Source: Oscheius onirici (lineage: Eukaryota; Nematoda; Chromadorea; Rhabditida; Rhabditidae). Taken from it: a DNA stretch of 64,000 nucleotides. The stretch is taken from the NCBI GenBank assembly GCA_932521025.1, contig OW051473.1, positions 806,001-870,000 of the forward strand, written 5' to 3'. A program made the translations under genes and the position numbers. Below the pieces are notes generated by a model. That model searched no databases and had not been told where the DNA came from. It saw nothing but the letters and a program-made list of their open reading frames with translations. Below, in pieces: positions 33,701-46,467 of the stretch (position 1 is its first letter; each line of letters starts with the position of its first letter).

Positions 33701-36700
33701 GGGAAACATATGAACATCTCCATGTTCGTCAACAAAATATTCGAGCTCATCAATTTCCTGCTGGTCGGGCTCGATTCCAGTCGTGAAGCTATTGGATCTT
33801 CTTGCCTTTTGTTTCGGTTGTTCGTGTAGCATTTCACTGGCTTTGTAATGCACTTTTCCTGTATCTTCAGACAGAGGTCGATCTGGACGAGGCGCCGGGT
33901 CCATAGGAAAGAAATGCTCTGGATTGAAGTTGACTTCAAGATCAGTGTACCATTCCTTCTCAAAATCCGCACAGAGAGGGTCGCCCAGATACTGATCCAG
34001 TTCATTTTCCATTGGGCAGTCCTCCATATAGTCGGACTGAAGGAGGTTGGTTTCCATCAAGTTGGGATCATGGAAAGATGGATCCATCATAGTAGGATCC
34101 AACAATTCCGGGTCCAGTAAAGCAGGATCAAGCAGAGCAGGGTCCAAAAGAGATGGGTCCAAGAAGGATGGATCCGTCATACCAGCATCGTAGCATTCTT
34201 CAGAATAGTGCTGCATCATCGGATCCATAAAAGGTGTGCTAGGCGGATAGTAGTCAGCAGTCATAGAAACAGTTGAAAGAGCAGCACTGATGCTCGGATG
34301 AGAGCTTGCGATTGTCCTTGGGCTCAGATCGGGATGTGTTTGATACGGTGAAGGCTCAAATGCTGGTGGCATCTCTGGAAGTGAAACCGGTGGAAACATT
34401 GCAGGAGAAGCAGGAATAACGGTAGGTTGCGTTGCCGGAGGAGGAGGAGTTTGCACTTTTGGCTCTTCGACAATGGCAGGAGCTGGAGGAGTGATAGCTT
34501 TCGGCGTTGCGATCGGTGTTGTGGCCTTCGTTGGGCTACCAGTCTGCGATCGGTGAGAACGGTTGCGTGTCTAAAACTCGACAATAACAAAACAAAATTG
34601 ACAGCTTACCGTTGCTCGACTTTTCTTCTTCGTTTGGGCCGGTTTCATTAAAGCTTCTGCGGCCCTTTCAGCTTCAATGGCCTTTTCTTCCATCATCATG
34701 ATTTGACGAACACGCTCCCGATCAGCTTCCTTAAAACAGGATTATAATTATTTCGCAACATAGAGTAAAACTTACAATTTGACGAGCCTCTTTTTCCTTT
34801 TCAATCGCGTCCATCTCGGACTTCTTTTGCCTTGAGCTGCGATCATCAAGACGACGGCGATCTCGTGGTCTCGAGATGGCAATAACTGGCTCGGGAATCC
34901 TCTCTGGCTCCTTTGGTGACCTCGCCTTCTTTTTGTTCTTGGCTTCTGGAGGTGTTGGAACCCTCGGAGGCGTTGGCGCTTTTTGCGGTTTTTCCGCCAG
35001 GTGATGACCCATGGGAAAAAGATTACTGACTGGTAAGTTAGATGGCATCGGAATCATTCCTTGCGAAAGCAGCGGATCGGGTGGATACAAACCAGAATCT
35101 GGAGTGATCCTCGCTTGCATGACTGGTGGCCTTTCTTCGACTGGCAAAGGACCAATGTCAAAATTGAAATCCACTTCTGCGCAGACATTCATGTACTCGG
35201 TAGCTGTGCTCTCAAGTCTCTCGTCTCGCAATTTCAGCAAGGCTTCTCCATCGTCGTCTTCATGATCGTCGTTCTAAACAGTTTATTGCTGTCATTTAGT
35301 GACAATTATAAACAGTGAAAATTGAGAACAAATTACGACAAAAAGAACTCACCATAACCCAATCGACAAGTGAAATGGCGAGATCTGGACTCTCCGCGGT
35401 CGTTTTAGGTTCCTTTTTCGGAGGAGAACTATCCAAAATGTTGCCAAGATCATCATCCAGATCAGGGAAAGAGTCGAAGATTGACTTGTCCGTAAACATG
35501 TCCGGGAATCCTTCCATGATGGACGGGTTGGAGAGCAATTTTGACAGCGGATCTTCCTTGCTATCTTCACCAATCGGGAACAGGTTTTCAACCATAGGAG
35601 CGGGCTCCTGATAGACTTGCTGCTCTACAAACTGCTGTGGTGGATGATGATGCTGGTGATGGAGTTCCTGGCCGTATCCCATGTCTGCGTATTGGTTATT
35701 TTCTTCAAATTGCCCGTAATCCATCTGTTCTTGGAAGAAGACACCTAAGAAAACATTTTTAAAATGGAATCAGAAACAAATACCTTCGTCAAAATTAAGA
35801 AACGATTCATTGATGAATTCTTGTTCTTGGCTTGGATCCATAGCTTCAAAGTTCCATGCTGCGTCTTTTTCAGATGTCACAAGAAGATCATCTATAGTAA
35901 CCTCCATTCCGGTGTGGTGTACCTGAAAACAACGTTGATTTGGTTGACAAAGAATAAATACAGTTGGCTGCATATAGCTGTGGTAAACAAGCTGAGCGTT
36001 TGTTCGCGCCAGAAACCGTTTTTGATTGACGGCTGATTAGATTTCGAAATTGTCTAATCACTCTCAAAATTTTATAATGGGGAAACGGTTCAAACAATTC
36101 ACAAAACCCAGTTGCAGTAAAAGCTGTGACAAAAACCCATGAGCTTCTATTTTTCACTCACCACGTAGGGTGGACTTTTATTAGATAGAGGGCTTCAATT
36201 AGAGCATGGGCTTATATATTTTTCACTCGAATTTTTAGGGGGCCTATATTAGAGCAAAGCTTCTATTACAGCTTTTAGGGTATTAAACAAAAAGCGTATT
36301 CCTGAAACTTTTTCAATAGTTGCAATGTTTTGTGCTGCGCTGTTCATACTTAGAATTTTTTCAAAAAGAACCACTCAAAAACTAACCAGCTGGGTTCCCG
36401 ATTGTTGAGACAGTAGTGCAACCTGTTCTTCAAGCTCCATCTGTTCAAGAATTTCCAACTCGGCCAACGCTTCGTCCTCGGCCAGAAACTCTGCATTTCT
36501 CAATCTCATCTCTAACTCTTCTTTTTCTTTCAGCTCTAGCTCCTGTTTCCTTCGATCTTCTTCAGCAACTCGTCTTCTCTGCTGTTCTTCATAAATCTTT
36601 TCATCAATTTTGCGACATTCCTCGCGGTGACGCTCATCAAACATTCGCCTTTCTTTCTCCTGATTTTCTCGAAGTTTCTGATCCAGAATGGCTTGTTCTC

Positions 36701-39700
36701 GCTCCTTGATCTGCCTCACACGCATCTCCCACTCAGTTGGATCGATCTGTCGTCTTCTCTCTGCTTCGCTTGGATATCCATCGTCAGTTTCAGGGGTCGT
36801 CAAGATTGGGGGCGAGTTCGTCGGCTGCGAATGTTGCTGAGGCCTCATCTGAATGAGTAGTGTTTCTGGGCAATGTTTTTGATATTTTGACAAAAGTTCC
36901 TCTGGATTTGTATACTATAGTTTTCCAAGACGACGATTAATAACGTCTCCGTCGGCCAAAACAAATCAGTGTCTGCTATATGCAAAATTTTACTCTGTTG
37001 AAAGTCTAGCTTACTTTCTAACAACGAAAAGAAAAAATAGTCAACAATCTTACCAGCACAGAAGGTGTCGTCACCGGAACAACTGTTGTCAGAGCTTGAA
37101 ACTCTCTTGGATTCTTTCCTTCCGATGGCTTCCGTTTCACAGTTATTTTCTTTTTAGTCGGAAGAGTTTCAGTTCTACTTGTACCAGCCGCCTGTGCTAG
37201 CTTTGGCTGTATTGGAATCGGTTGCTGCTGGCTTGATGCTGGCGGGTAAATTTGTAGCGGAACGTTGCCAGAAGCACCCGTATTCGATGAAAGCGGCTGC
37301 GTAGACACGACGTAAGGCTGAGTAGCTAACTGCTGTTTCTGATGAGCCGTCGTGAATGAGGTCGTTACTCCCGGTTGGACAATAACCTAGTTTTTTGTTT
37401 AAAATATCCCATAAAAAAGGCCCACCTTCACTTTTCGGCTGTTGGACTGAGCAGCAGTTGTAGTGACTCGACTTCTCGGTGCAATGGGTCTCGGCGCCGT
37501 TCCTTCCGTTTGAGTCAATGCTCGGTGTGGGGGCGTAGGTCGTTTGGGCTGTTGCTGTGGTGGCGCCATCTTAAAAAAAAACGCTTATTCTAGGCTACTA
37601 ATCAAAACACACCTGTCTCGATCCCGACATGACAATTGGAGCCGAACTGTTGAGCGTCTGTACTGTGAACGTCTTCAATATCTGAAAGAATCTTATGCAT
37701 CAAATGTTGTGCTATTTGTGTCTCAATAATTGCAGTCAATAAAATATCTGTGGTAATCGGGTGTCACTTTGAAATTGAGCTAGAAACAAAAAAAGTCAAT
37801 CACATGGCTGCTGTAGTAATTTACTGCCTCATAAACTTTGGAAGGAAAGGACGCTGAGATTACTTTTTGGAAGGACGAGGAGGAAATGAGCTGTAGACAA
37901 TTGTGACTGCAACCCCCCATTTTTGAAGCTACTGCCGTAAGAGGGCAGCAGTTAATAGGCTTGTTTTGATTTGTTAAGTACAGTGAATCAGCGGGTGGAG
38001 TAATCACCGATTGGAAGAAGGGAAGTAATCTATTTTGGCTGATGTATCATCATTTGTGTCAATAATTAATGGATAGATGAATTTCTTGTCAAAAAATATA
38101 TGAAATAACTCAAAAATCACCTGTCCACTCTCCGTCCGTATTGTTTGCATTGTAGGTTGAGATGTTGATGTCATTGGACCTGGATTGTTGCCATTCTGAC
38201 CGTCGTCTCCAGGCCCATAATGGCGTCCATCGTGATACATCTTTTCTTTGGCCTTCATCTGCAACAAAATTATAGCAATATCTACGACAGTCTCACCTGT
38301 TTCTGTTGTTCCTGAAGATGCTGCTTGACTGTAGGTCCTTCGTCCATTGGTGGCATCGTATCAGCTGCTGGTCGTCGATGTTGAACAAAGTACTGCGCTG
38401 GAGCAGGAGCACCTCTGCCTCTGAAATTAAGTTACTGGTTATTAAAAGTTTTGAATTGGAAGTAGCCAGACTAGAGAGGAAATTGTCTTCTCTGCAGTAA
38501 ACAACTTGTAGTTAAATATACATTGATCTTTGCTACTGCTATGTATTAGTCTCTTCAAAAACATAGAGGATAAACCAGAATATCTTAAAAACGATTTTTA
38601 TCTGTCTTACTCTAAAGCGCAACGGTCCTTACTTAAAATATTGCCAAGCTAATGTTTATAGGAACATCCCGTGTTCGTGTCCGCCCCGGAACTGTTTCTT
38701 TTGCTGTTTTCTTTCTACGACTATCGATAACGCATAATACTGGTAAAAGCTCGGCTCAAAAGACTATTCAAATCGGCACAATGGCGAGACTTCCTATATG
38801 ATACACTTTGAAAAATAAAAAGAAACACCAACCTGTTCATAGCCACCTTCGAATAGTTGTTCCGCTGCTTTGCCTGCTGACTCTGGTGGACCTGGAATAA
38901 TTTACGTGTTGGGGAGTGCGAAAAAACATTTAAGAACTGCCCTGCCACACCACACAGGGCACAGGTTTAGTCTCCAATTCACGAACAAACAAGACGTCGA
39001 ACTTACCACGATCGGAATTGTATGAACGGGAAAAAGCTGTTGGGACTGGTTGTAGTGTTGCTGATCCCGATACATTGGAGCTCCAGACGACAGGGGACGC
39101 CCTGGAGGTGGACGAGAGGCCATCTCACCAGCAGAATCGCCTGTTTTAGAGAGCTCGGGCGGTTTTGAATCACTGTCGATCTGAAATCATGTGTTCTTCG
39201 ATGTAATATAACACGATAAGGACACATATACCCAGAAGTGCAATCGTCAGAATTGTAAAAAAGCAATGTTTAGCCCCCGGGGCAACGGCCGGAACATGTT
39301 TGCATAATGATATTTCTAATTAACTTGGTAAAGGGGTGGAACAGAGAAGAAGAAGAAGCGACGGTTTTCAAAAACATAAACAGAAAAATGGTTCCGCTGG
39401 CCAGTCTAGTTTCGAAACGTTTTTGCGAAAGCTTCGTTAATCATCATTGTTTATGTTTCAACGGGTGCTTTTCACAAACAATTTATCGATTTTGGCCATC
39501 GCATGACCTATGAACTGCCGAAACGTGTGGGAGCATTCAAACAGAAAGTTATTAAACATCACTTTTAAAATAATTTTCTTGTAACGCATGAAAAGTTAAC
39601 CCGATCAAAACTAGCTCATACGTCTCAAGTTGAGCTGAAAATTTGTGTTCTTGGGCGCATTTTGAACCGAACTTTGGAAGCAGTCAAAAAGCAACGCATG

Positions 39701-40154
39701 TACAAGAACAGTTTGCTGGATAAAATGCGCATGAACTTTTTCAAACTTCAGAGACTAGTATTTTTTAGAGTTCAAAATGGCGCTGCCAATGACGTACTTT
39801 CTCTTTTTAAGGACACTTTCTCGAAATCGGAACACTCAAAAGCTGAGGGAACTGAAATTTGAAAGTAAATTTTGCTTCGCTCTTTTCACTAACTAAGATG
39901 TATTTACAGCTTGCTTTCCACTTTTTTTTTTCAAAGCATCAAAACATGCCGAAAAGTTTTATCAAAATTTCCAGTCGAAAAGTCAACTTTTGTGGGAGAA
40001 TAAGTAGTAAATATATAAAACTTCCTACCTTTTCTACTGGTTCTCCTGGAGATGGTACTTTTGGCATTGCTGGCTTTTTATTAGCTTCGGGGACAGTTGA
40101 CTGCCCCTGAGATGTAGGTAGGGGCTGCGAACGGCTTTCGACAGCATCCGACAT
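30777..40154 (-). CDS. large nuclear AT-hook / low-complexity protein
   Basis: About twenty small exons run from MSDAVESRSQPLP (40154) to STRRKS (stop 30777). Order: Pro/Gln-rich N-terminus (39-37 kb); a charged coiled-coil region at 36.4-36.9 kb (EWEMRVRQIKEREQAILDQK onward); acidic, Asp/Phe-rich activation-like segments at 35.3-35.9 kb; Pro-rich and basic stretch (34.5-35.2 kb); a run of LLDPA-type repeats (34.06-34.19 kb); an acidic helical part (33.3-33.9 kb); a basic helical part RRLCHHQRNYIRRLQTASKR (32.7 kb); and a Lys/Pro-rich tail with AT-hook-like KKRGRPFSKN and KKRSGRPPRSK. The composition fits a chromatin-bound transcription cofactor. I could not match it to a named family. The last exon (30777-30829) is joined by phase and gives a basic end. 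It could be two genes, but no internal start or stop suggests this. Confidence 0.6.
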
Positions 40155-41363
40155 TTGTCAGTAACGAGTAACTGAGATCTGTGATAAAACCTTGAAAATT
40201 GTACAGAAAAAAGCCAACCTGGACACAATTTTAAATGTTATTTATGATGTTGATTCAGAGATCCCGCTGGTTAGACGGGATGCACGAGCTGAAGAGCATG
40301 GAAAACAACCAAGCTGAAGCAACAAATTTTATTCGTTTGTAAAATAAAAGAAAGCTTGAAAAATAGAGAGATTTGGGCGCCAAAATTGAGATAAGGGTTA
40401 GGTGGAGATTGAATGTGCGTGCCGCACAGTGTATTGCTGGCCGGAGCATCTTTTTTGCTAAACGCCGCGCCACCAATAAGTACCGAATGTATTGAGAACA
40501 AAGCGTAGCTGGAAACGCATGGATGAATTGTTTCCCAGACATAAATATTTGTTATCCGGTTATTTATAAGTAGTATAGGCAAAAAAGTTTGTAGTTCATA
40601 TTTTTCAGTATACAAGCCTCCTAAGATTCAAGAGCTCAGTTCAAAATAAAAGCATGAGGAATAAAATACTTATCGTTTTCCTATATTGATCAACCGCACA
40701 AGCTCTAATGACCCCTGGCCGGGTGACCGAATCCCTCATTAAAACCTGCATAAGGCTGCTGTAACAAGCCCCTCGATGAGAGGATCAGTTCTCTAATGAA
40801 CAGCAGAGGCTAGTACTATCTACTACTTATTACAAGATTAATAAAGCTCAAAATGAAGGGCATTCCATATGTTGTCTCAGAAAAATGGCAGACGGAACAC
40901 ATAAAGAATAGCACTTCGTCAGAGATGATTACTGCGGAGGATCTATTTAATGAGAAGCTCTTCGCCCTCGAGGGTGGGACAGAAAAACGTTCACGCATTC
41001 TTAAAAGCCTCAACACAACATGTGAACGCTAAAAAAGAATTTTATTCACAACTCTCCAAGAAGACATACCTCTTCGACGGACTGAAATAGAAACTAATAG
41101 CGTGGGCCATGCAATTTGTGCTCAGTGTGAAGGGTAATTCAAATAAACAGAAGAGATGCGCGAGGGGCAATACTAACACAATAACACATACAGCAAGTGA
41201 TGAAGGAAAGATACTCTGAAAGTGGAAAACGTGGGAAATCTCCGATCAAACGAGTGCTTGAATACAAACGCTGTCCGTCTTCTGATCGACCTTATTAGTA
41301 GATACAATTTTGATAGGACATATGAACAAAAACTTAGCAAACAAATGTTTATTCGAAATCAAG
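40155..41363. other. intergenic; small GC-richer structured patch at 40690-40815
   Basis: No gene is supported between the AT-hook gene promoter and the collagen 3' end. At 40690-40815 CTCTAATGA occurs twice, with short inverted stretches such as CCCCTGGCCGGG, inside AT-rich surroundings. It could be a small RNA or repeat, but it fits no class I know. Confidence 0.35.
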
Positions 41364-42702
41364 TTATGCTTTCGCAATAGTCCTTTTTCTATGCATCTTG
41401 TGATTAGCAGTAGACGTGTTATGAACGGAAACTGTTCTTTTTTCGTGTTTGTTATCCGTCTTATGATGCGTGACTCCTCTAGATGAGTTTCTGGCCGTAT
41501 TCTTTTTAGCCGTCAACTTCTTCTTGGCAGCAGAACGCTTTTTGGTAGCATAGGGAGCTCTTCGAGAAACTGCTTTCTAAAAACGAGATTGGATAATTGC
41601 TCACGCATTCCCACCTTTGCAGAGACGGAGCGAGATTTCGAGATGAGACGAGCAGCTGAAACAACTGCAGCGCGTTCAGGGCACGGACAGTATTCCAATG
41701 AAACATTATTGCCATAATGAAAGTGAAACCCACCATCTCCTTCAGGCTGTCCGGGCTGACCATCTTGTCCCTGGTCTCCGTCGACTCCTTGTAAACCATC
41801 TTGTCCAGGAGGTCCGACTTCTCTTTCGTCCCCATGTTGACCTTCTTCTCCTTCCTCACCATCTTCCCCTTGAGCTCCGGGGTATCCAGCAGGTCCAGGA
41901 GGACCAATCGGGCCTTGCAAAGAGATGTACCTGTATCATGGCTAACCAGGCAATCCTCTTGGGTCTTCAGTTCCACGTCTACCAGGGCGGCCAGGAGAGC
42001 CCACTGGACCAGAAGATCCGGTAAGTCCTGGTTTTGAAGACGACCCAGGCTGCCCAGGATAGCCATCAGAACCCGCAGGTCCTCGGTCACCGATGGGACC
42101 TTGTGGACCAGGTGGCCCGGCGGGACAGGCTATGCAGCCACCTGGTGCATTAGAAAGCACGTTGATGCCATCAGATCCATTTTGCCCCGGTTGGCCGTCT
42201 TCACCGTCATCTCCATTCAATCCTGGAGTTCCAGCGGGCCCAGCTGGTCCTGGTGGACATTTCCGTGACTGTGCGCCGCACTTGCAAATTGCATGTCGCT
42301 TAGCACGACCCCGAGATAGAGTCTTCTGAACAGTCACGTCAGACATTGATTTCCAAGCAGTATTAGCCAGTCCCTGGAAAATATTAGGTTGTTAACTGAA
42401 CTTTCAAGTGTCATTTGTCTTCTCGGACACCGAAAAGTGTACATAGGTTATGCATAATTGGTGCCTTGAATATTTTTTAAACAACAGCACTGGTACTTGT
42501 TTTTGCAACGTAATCGAAAACTTTCTTTGAATAATCCATACATTTTCAAGTTGATTTTTACCTGGAATTCGTGCAAATCCTGCAGTGTGTCTGCCTGGAA
42601 CTTGTTGATGTCGTGAAGAAGATAACCCAGCGAGAGCAGACACATCACAATAGTTGTAGCACTAATAACTAAAGCAGTTGTTATCCAAAGCTTGACAGAC
42701 AT
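41364..42702 (-). CDS. nematode cuticle collagen
   Basis: Exons 42562-42702, 41947-42373, 41615-41913, 41364-41576. Exon 1 has the collagen N-terminal membrane/signal helix (LWITTALVISATTIVMCLLS) and LQDLHEFQ. Exon 2 carries a furin-type site RGRAKR, a Cys pair (CKCGAQSRKC), and Gly-X-Y blocks interrupted by CIAC. Exon 3 continues Gly-X-Y, then CPCPER near the end of the triple-helical part, and exon 4 is an unusual Lys/Arg/His-rich tail (about 70 aa, ends RKRTIAKA). Between exons 2 and 3 only 33 nt (41914-41946) interrupt the Gly-X-Y register, with two in-frame stops, GT at the start and AG at the end. Removing them restores GLPGPIGPPGPAG. Product: extracellular matrix collagen, trimeric, cross-linked through the Cys and possibly Tyr residues. 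Confidence 0.85.
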
Positions 42703-43376
42703 CGTCTGAAACAGATCAATGAATATGGGGACATATAAGACAGAAGACTGATAGGCATTCCCTTCAAGAGGCTCTAACCATAACAGTCGCAGCAGGAAAC
42801 TTGAGAAGGTGAAAGACAGAACAGCATCAGTCATCACCTTCTTGAGGACTGGGCCTTTTAAACGAGATGGGATTCTTTGTGCCCCACTCGTGTTACTTTT
42901 TCCACTAACTTTCATTAAGTTGCCGCTTGAAACGAGGTATCCTTCCTCCAGTTTGACGGTACAGCCTCGCTGAGCGGCGTCTATTACGACTTGACCACTT
43001 TTTTGCTCATCAAATCGCGCCCGCAGCTAGCCTAGGGCGTCAGTGAAACCGACGACAAGAAGAGAAGGGGTTAATTGCCGAATCTCACACAAACTGATTA
43101 AATTGTGTGAACTAATCATAAAAGAAGTTCAGAAAAAAAGTTGTTTGATTGCAGCTTACATGTAGCGATGATACCTTTGACACAATCAGTCATAAATGAA
43201 AATTTCTGACAGATTTATAAAATGACATAAAGCTCAACGGTAGAATGATATTGAAATTTGAACGAAATTTGAATACTATAACTCTGAAAATCAGTGACCA
43301 AGATTTCTGCTCCACATGGTTCACGCAAGTTTCTTATCACAGTGCCCAGTCACCATTGCTCTCTGCTTGGAAAGCT

Positions 43377-45820
43377 ATGAATCTTCTCTTGTTTTCTACA
43401 TTTTTGCCATTAATCCTTTGTTATTGTCCTGACGGATTTGATTTCAGCAAAAAGTTTAACAAGTTAGTTAATTATTTTTTAAAACAATTTGCTCAGATGC
43501 TATCAGGTGAACACAGCCCTTCAAACGTTCGTTGGATCTGAAGAGTTTTGCGAAACGATTGATGCAAATTTAGTGGATATTCAGAGCAAAGAAGAAAATG
43601 AACATGTCGAAGGTTGGTGTTTTGTTGAAGTACGAAATTAATTTTATGTAAGATCTCATCAGAACATCCTTTCACACCTTCAGTTCATATTGGATAGGTG
43701 CAAATCTTCTCCTGTCTTTGAATTGGACCTGGACAACGAGTTCCGCCTTTACATATTCCAATTGGGGTAATGACCAACCAGCTGATCCAAGTCCTTATCA
43801 GTGTGCATCTGGAAGCGACCTAAACAACAAGTGGAAGTTTGTTGTTTTTAAACTGCGAAAAGCATTTTTGCAGAAAAGTATTGTGTAATTCAGTACTCCC
43901 CTCAGTATGTTCAGTTTCGGCTGAAAAACCTAGACCTCCTGATCAGCCTTGTGATTCGATTTGTCCAGGTATCTTTTTAGATACATCTTCTACCAAAATG
44001 CTTTTTCAGAATACTCTTACTGCGATTCTGGCTTTTTTCTCTATCCTGGTACTTGCAAATGCTACATGGTATTTTCATATCTTTCTTAATAACCATATCT
44101 AGTACGGTTCGTATCCTGAAACTGTTTCTGGTGCTGCAGATTATTGCCAAAATGAAAGAGCTACTCTTCTAACCGGAATTAAAGACATGCAACACAATGA
44201 TTTTCTCGTCTCTCTGATGAGCAACAAACTTCCCGACGGTTCATGTGGTTATGGTTACTGTCCATGGCTGGGTCTGTCTTGTTCTGGGAGTACTTGCTCC
44301 TGGTCTAATGGAGCCCCAGTTGACGGATTTACTAATTTCGGTACACTTTTGTAGTTCTATGCTAAAATCAGTCTCCTAGATTCAATAGTAGAGGGCGATT
44401 TTCAACTAACCAACTGGGCTACTTTCGGAACTTGGGATGTTTCAAATGATACAACAGCTGGGATTCTTTGCGAGAAAAGTGGGTTCCGAGACTTTAAAAC
44501 GCAATATTGGCAGTACTTGTACTACTTATTTTTTCAATGCACGGAAAACAAGGGTTATTCAGATTCTCAGGTATACTCAAATCCCAAGACTACCACCATG
44601 TCAATTCCTGAACAAGCCTCTCATAAAAGATGTCCTATAGGTAGCACATATGAGGCTTTCTTCCACAGGTTTTATCGTTATATATCTTTTTTCAAGGCAC
44701 TTTTTAGGTGTTACAAAGTTACTCATGCTCCTTCATCCTTCCTCGAGGCTGAGAAGTCATGCAATCAGATTGGTGGAAACTTGGCAACAGTCCATAGTGC
44801 TTTTGAAAACAGCTACATTGTCGGGTTGGTCGCTAAAACTGATCAGGAGACGAGTTTTTGGATTGGAGCTAATCTCCTACTGGCTGCTACCTGGTCTTGG
44901 ACAAGCAACTCATCAGTTTCGTATACAAATTGGAATCAAGGAGAGCCGAATGATCCCAGTATCTATCAGTGTGCTGCAGTTCAAGAGGCTGACAGATTTT
45001 GGAGGTGAATGAAGGTGTTTTTTAATATGGCTGTACATTTTAAGAAAGGAGATGTGCAATTCACCTAAGCCGTTTGTTTGCACTGTGGAGCCATATGCAC
45101 CCGCACCAATACCTAGATCTTGCAATGTTACTTGTCCAGGTAAATTTATGCACAGAAACAAACAGAATTATGTTTAAAAACTTACGACTAGTTACGCAAC
45201 GACACATAGTTGGAGTAAACAAAAAAAAATTGGTGGTCAAGGAGTCAAAAACTTCTGAAATCAAATGCTGCGACAATCAAACATAGCAAATGCCAAAAAA
45301 GAGGTGCTGGCGAAAATATATGGAAACGTTACTTTCAGATCATGCCTATTGTGACAAGGGCTATATTTATTCTTCTGTTAACTGCAAATGTTACATGGTA
45401 ACTTTCGAAGAAAAGAAATTATAGTGTCTCTTTTTCAGTACAGTGCAGCACAAAAAAGTTTCAACGCAACACTGGATTTCTGCCAATCTCAAAATGGAAC
45501 ATTGCCAAAGATAACCAGCTACGAACAAAACGATTTTCTTGTCTCTTTGATGGGATTCTATGGTTCAATGAGATACTATCCCTGGATTGGGTTGACCTGT
45601 ACAAGTGAAAACGACTGCTCTTGGTCTGACGGATCAGTGCTGACTGGGTATAGCAATTTTGCAGGTAAGCTGCATACATTATGACTGAAATTTTTCTGTG
45701 TTCAGGTTCTCCAAGTTCATATTCAGTTTTGATGTATTACGACAAGTTTGGCCAATGGGAGTCAGCTACAACTGGTCAGGAGAGCGTCATTTGTGAAAAG
45801 AGTGAGAAAAACAATGCATA
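43377..45820 (+). CDS. secreted protein with four C-type lectin domains
   Basis: Starts with a signal peptide (MNLLLFSTFLPLILCYC). First half: exons 43377-43461, 43497-43612, 43653-43836, 43874-43968, 44010-44068, 44103-44340, 44380 onward. Domain 1 runs from CYQVNTALQTF through SYWIGANLLL, WTW and CASGSD to VCSVS; domain 2 from YGSYPETVSGAADYC through WLGLSC and CSWSNG to ILCEK. The second half (44620-45820) repeats the same pair with the same exon pattern: CYKVTHAPSSF, FWIGANLLL, TNWNQGEPNDPS, then YSAAQKSFNATLDFC, WIGLTC, CSWSDG, VICEK, stop at 45820. The frame stays open between the halves (44479-44670) and no new signal peptide or start is seen, so I treat it as one gene born by duplication of a two-domain unit. 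Two tandem genes remain possible. EPN in domain 3 hints at mannose-type sugar binding. Confidence 0.7.
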
Positions 45821-46467
45821 GTAATCATTTACAGATCCGACGTATATGAAGCGTTCAACTTTTTAAAAGAAGAAAAGGGTCAGAGCTGCCTGTCTGCGCT
45901 ACTTGTCAACCATTCTCTTTTGTTCAAGGCCTTTTGTTCATCTAAAGGCAACGTTGAATTATCTAATCGAGTTCAAAATAAAGAACCTTGTATTTTGCGA
46001 CCTGAAACCGTTCACTTAGTGCAATGATTCTGGAATTTTCTTTTGTTTCGTTTTGAGAGTTGTATTAGAGAACATGCATTTCGCAACTGCCAATATAATT
46101 TCTTTTTGCCTTTTTACGGTGCTTACTTTCTAATGCTTATGGAATTCCAGTATTTAACTTCGGAACGACGTGAACTATTTTCCTTTACGATGTGAAATAA
46201 TAGTGCCGCGTAAGTAGTAATTTTTCATTATAAAAAATCAGGATTGATCTTGTGCTTTTCCCAGCTATGAAAAAACGCCTGACTTTGCAACAAGCGGTTC
46301 AAATTCAAAAACTTTCAGTTTTCCACGAGCAAAGACTGGTCATTTTTCCTTTGTCATTATTGACGAGTGGGATCATTGAAACAGATCCCGTTTAGCCCGC
46401 CTCTTTTTGCTAGAAAGCGCAACCTATATTTCATATTTCTCAGTTACAGCGACTGCAATATACCTTC
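45821..46467. other. intergenic, no gene recognised
   Basis: Presumed 3' region of the lectin gene. An AATAAA occurs at about 45977. Nothing else is supported. Confidence 0.4.

Noticed and set aside
33664-34590. Overlapping long ORFs in other frames of the AT-hook gene exon
   Set aside because: Repeats and biased codons in the real exon keep alternate frames open. Splice phases support only the chosen frame.
40700-40800. Hammerhead ribozyme in the structured intergenic patch
   Set aside because: The core CUGAUGA...GAAA arrangement is not present; CTAATGA is only a partial match.
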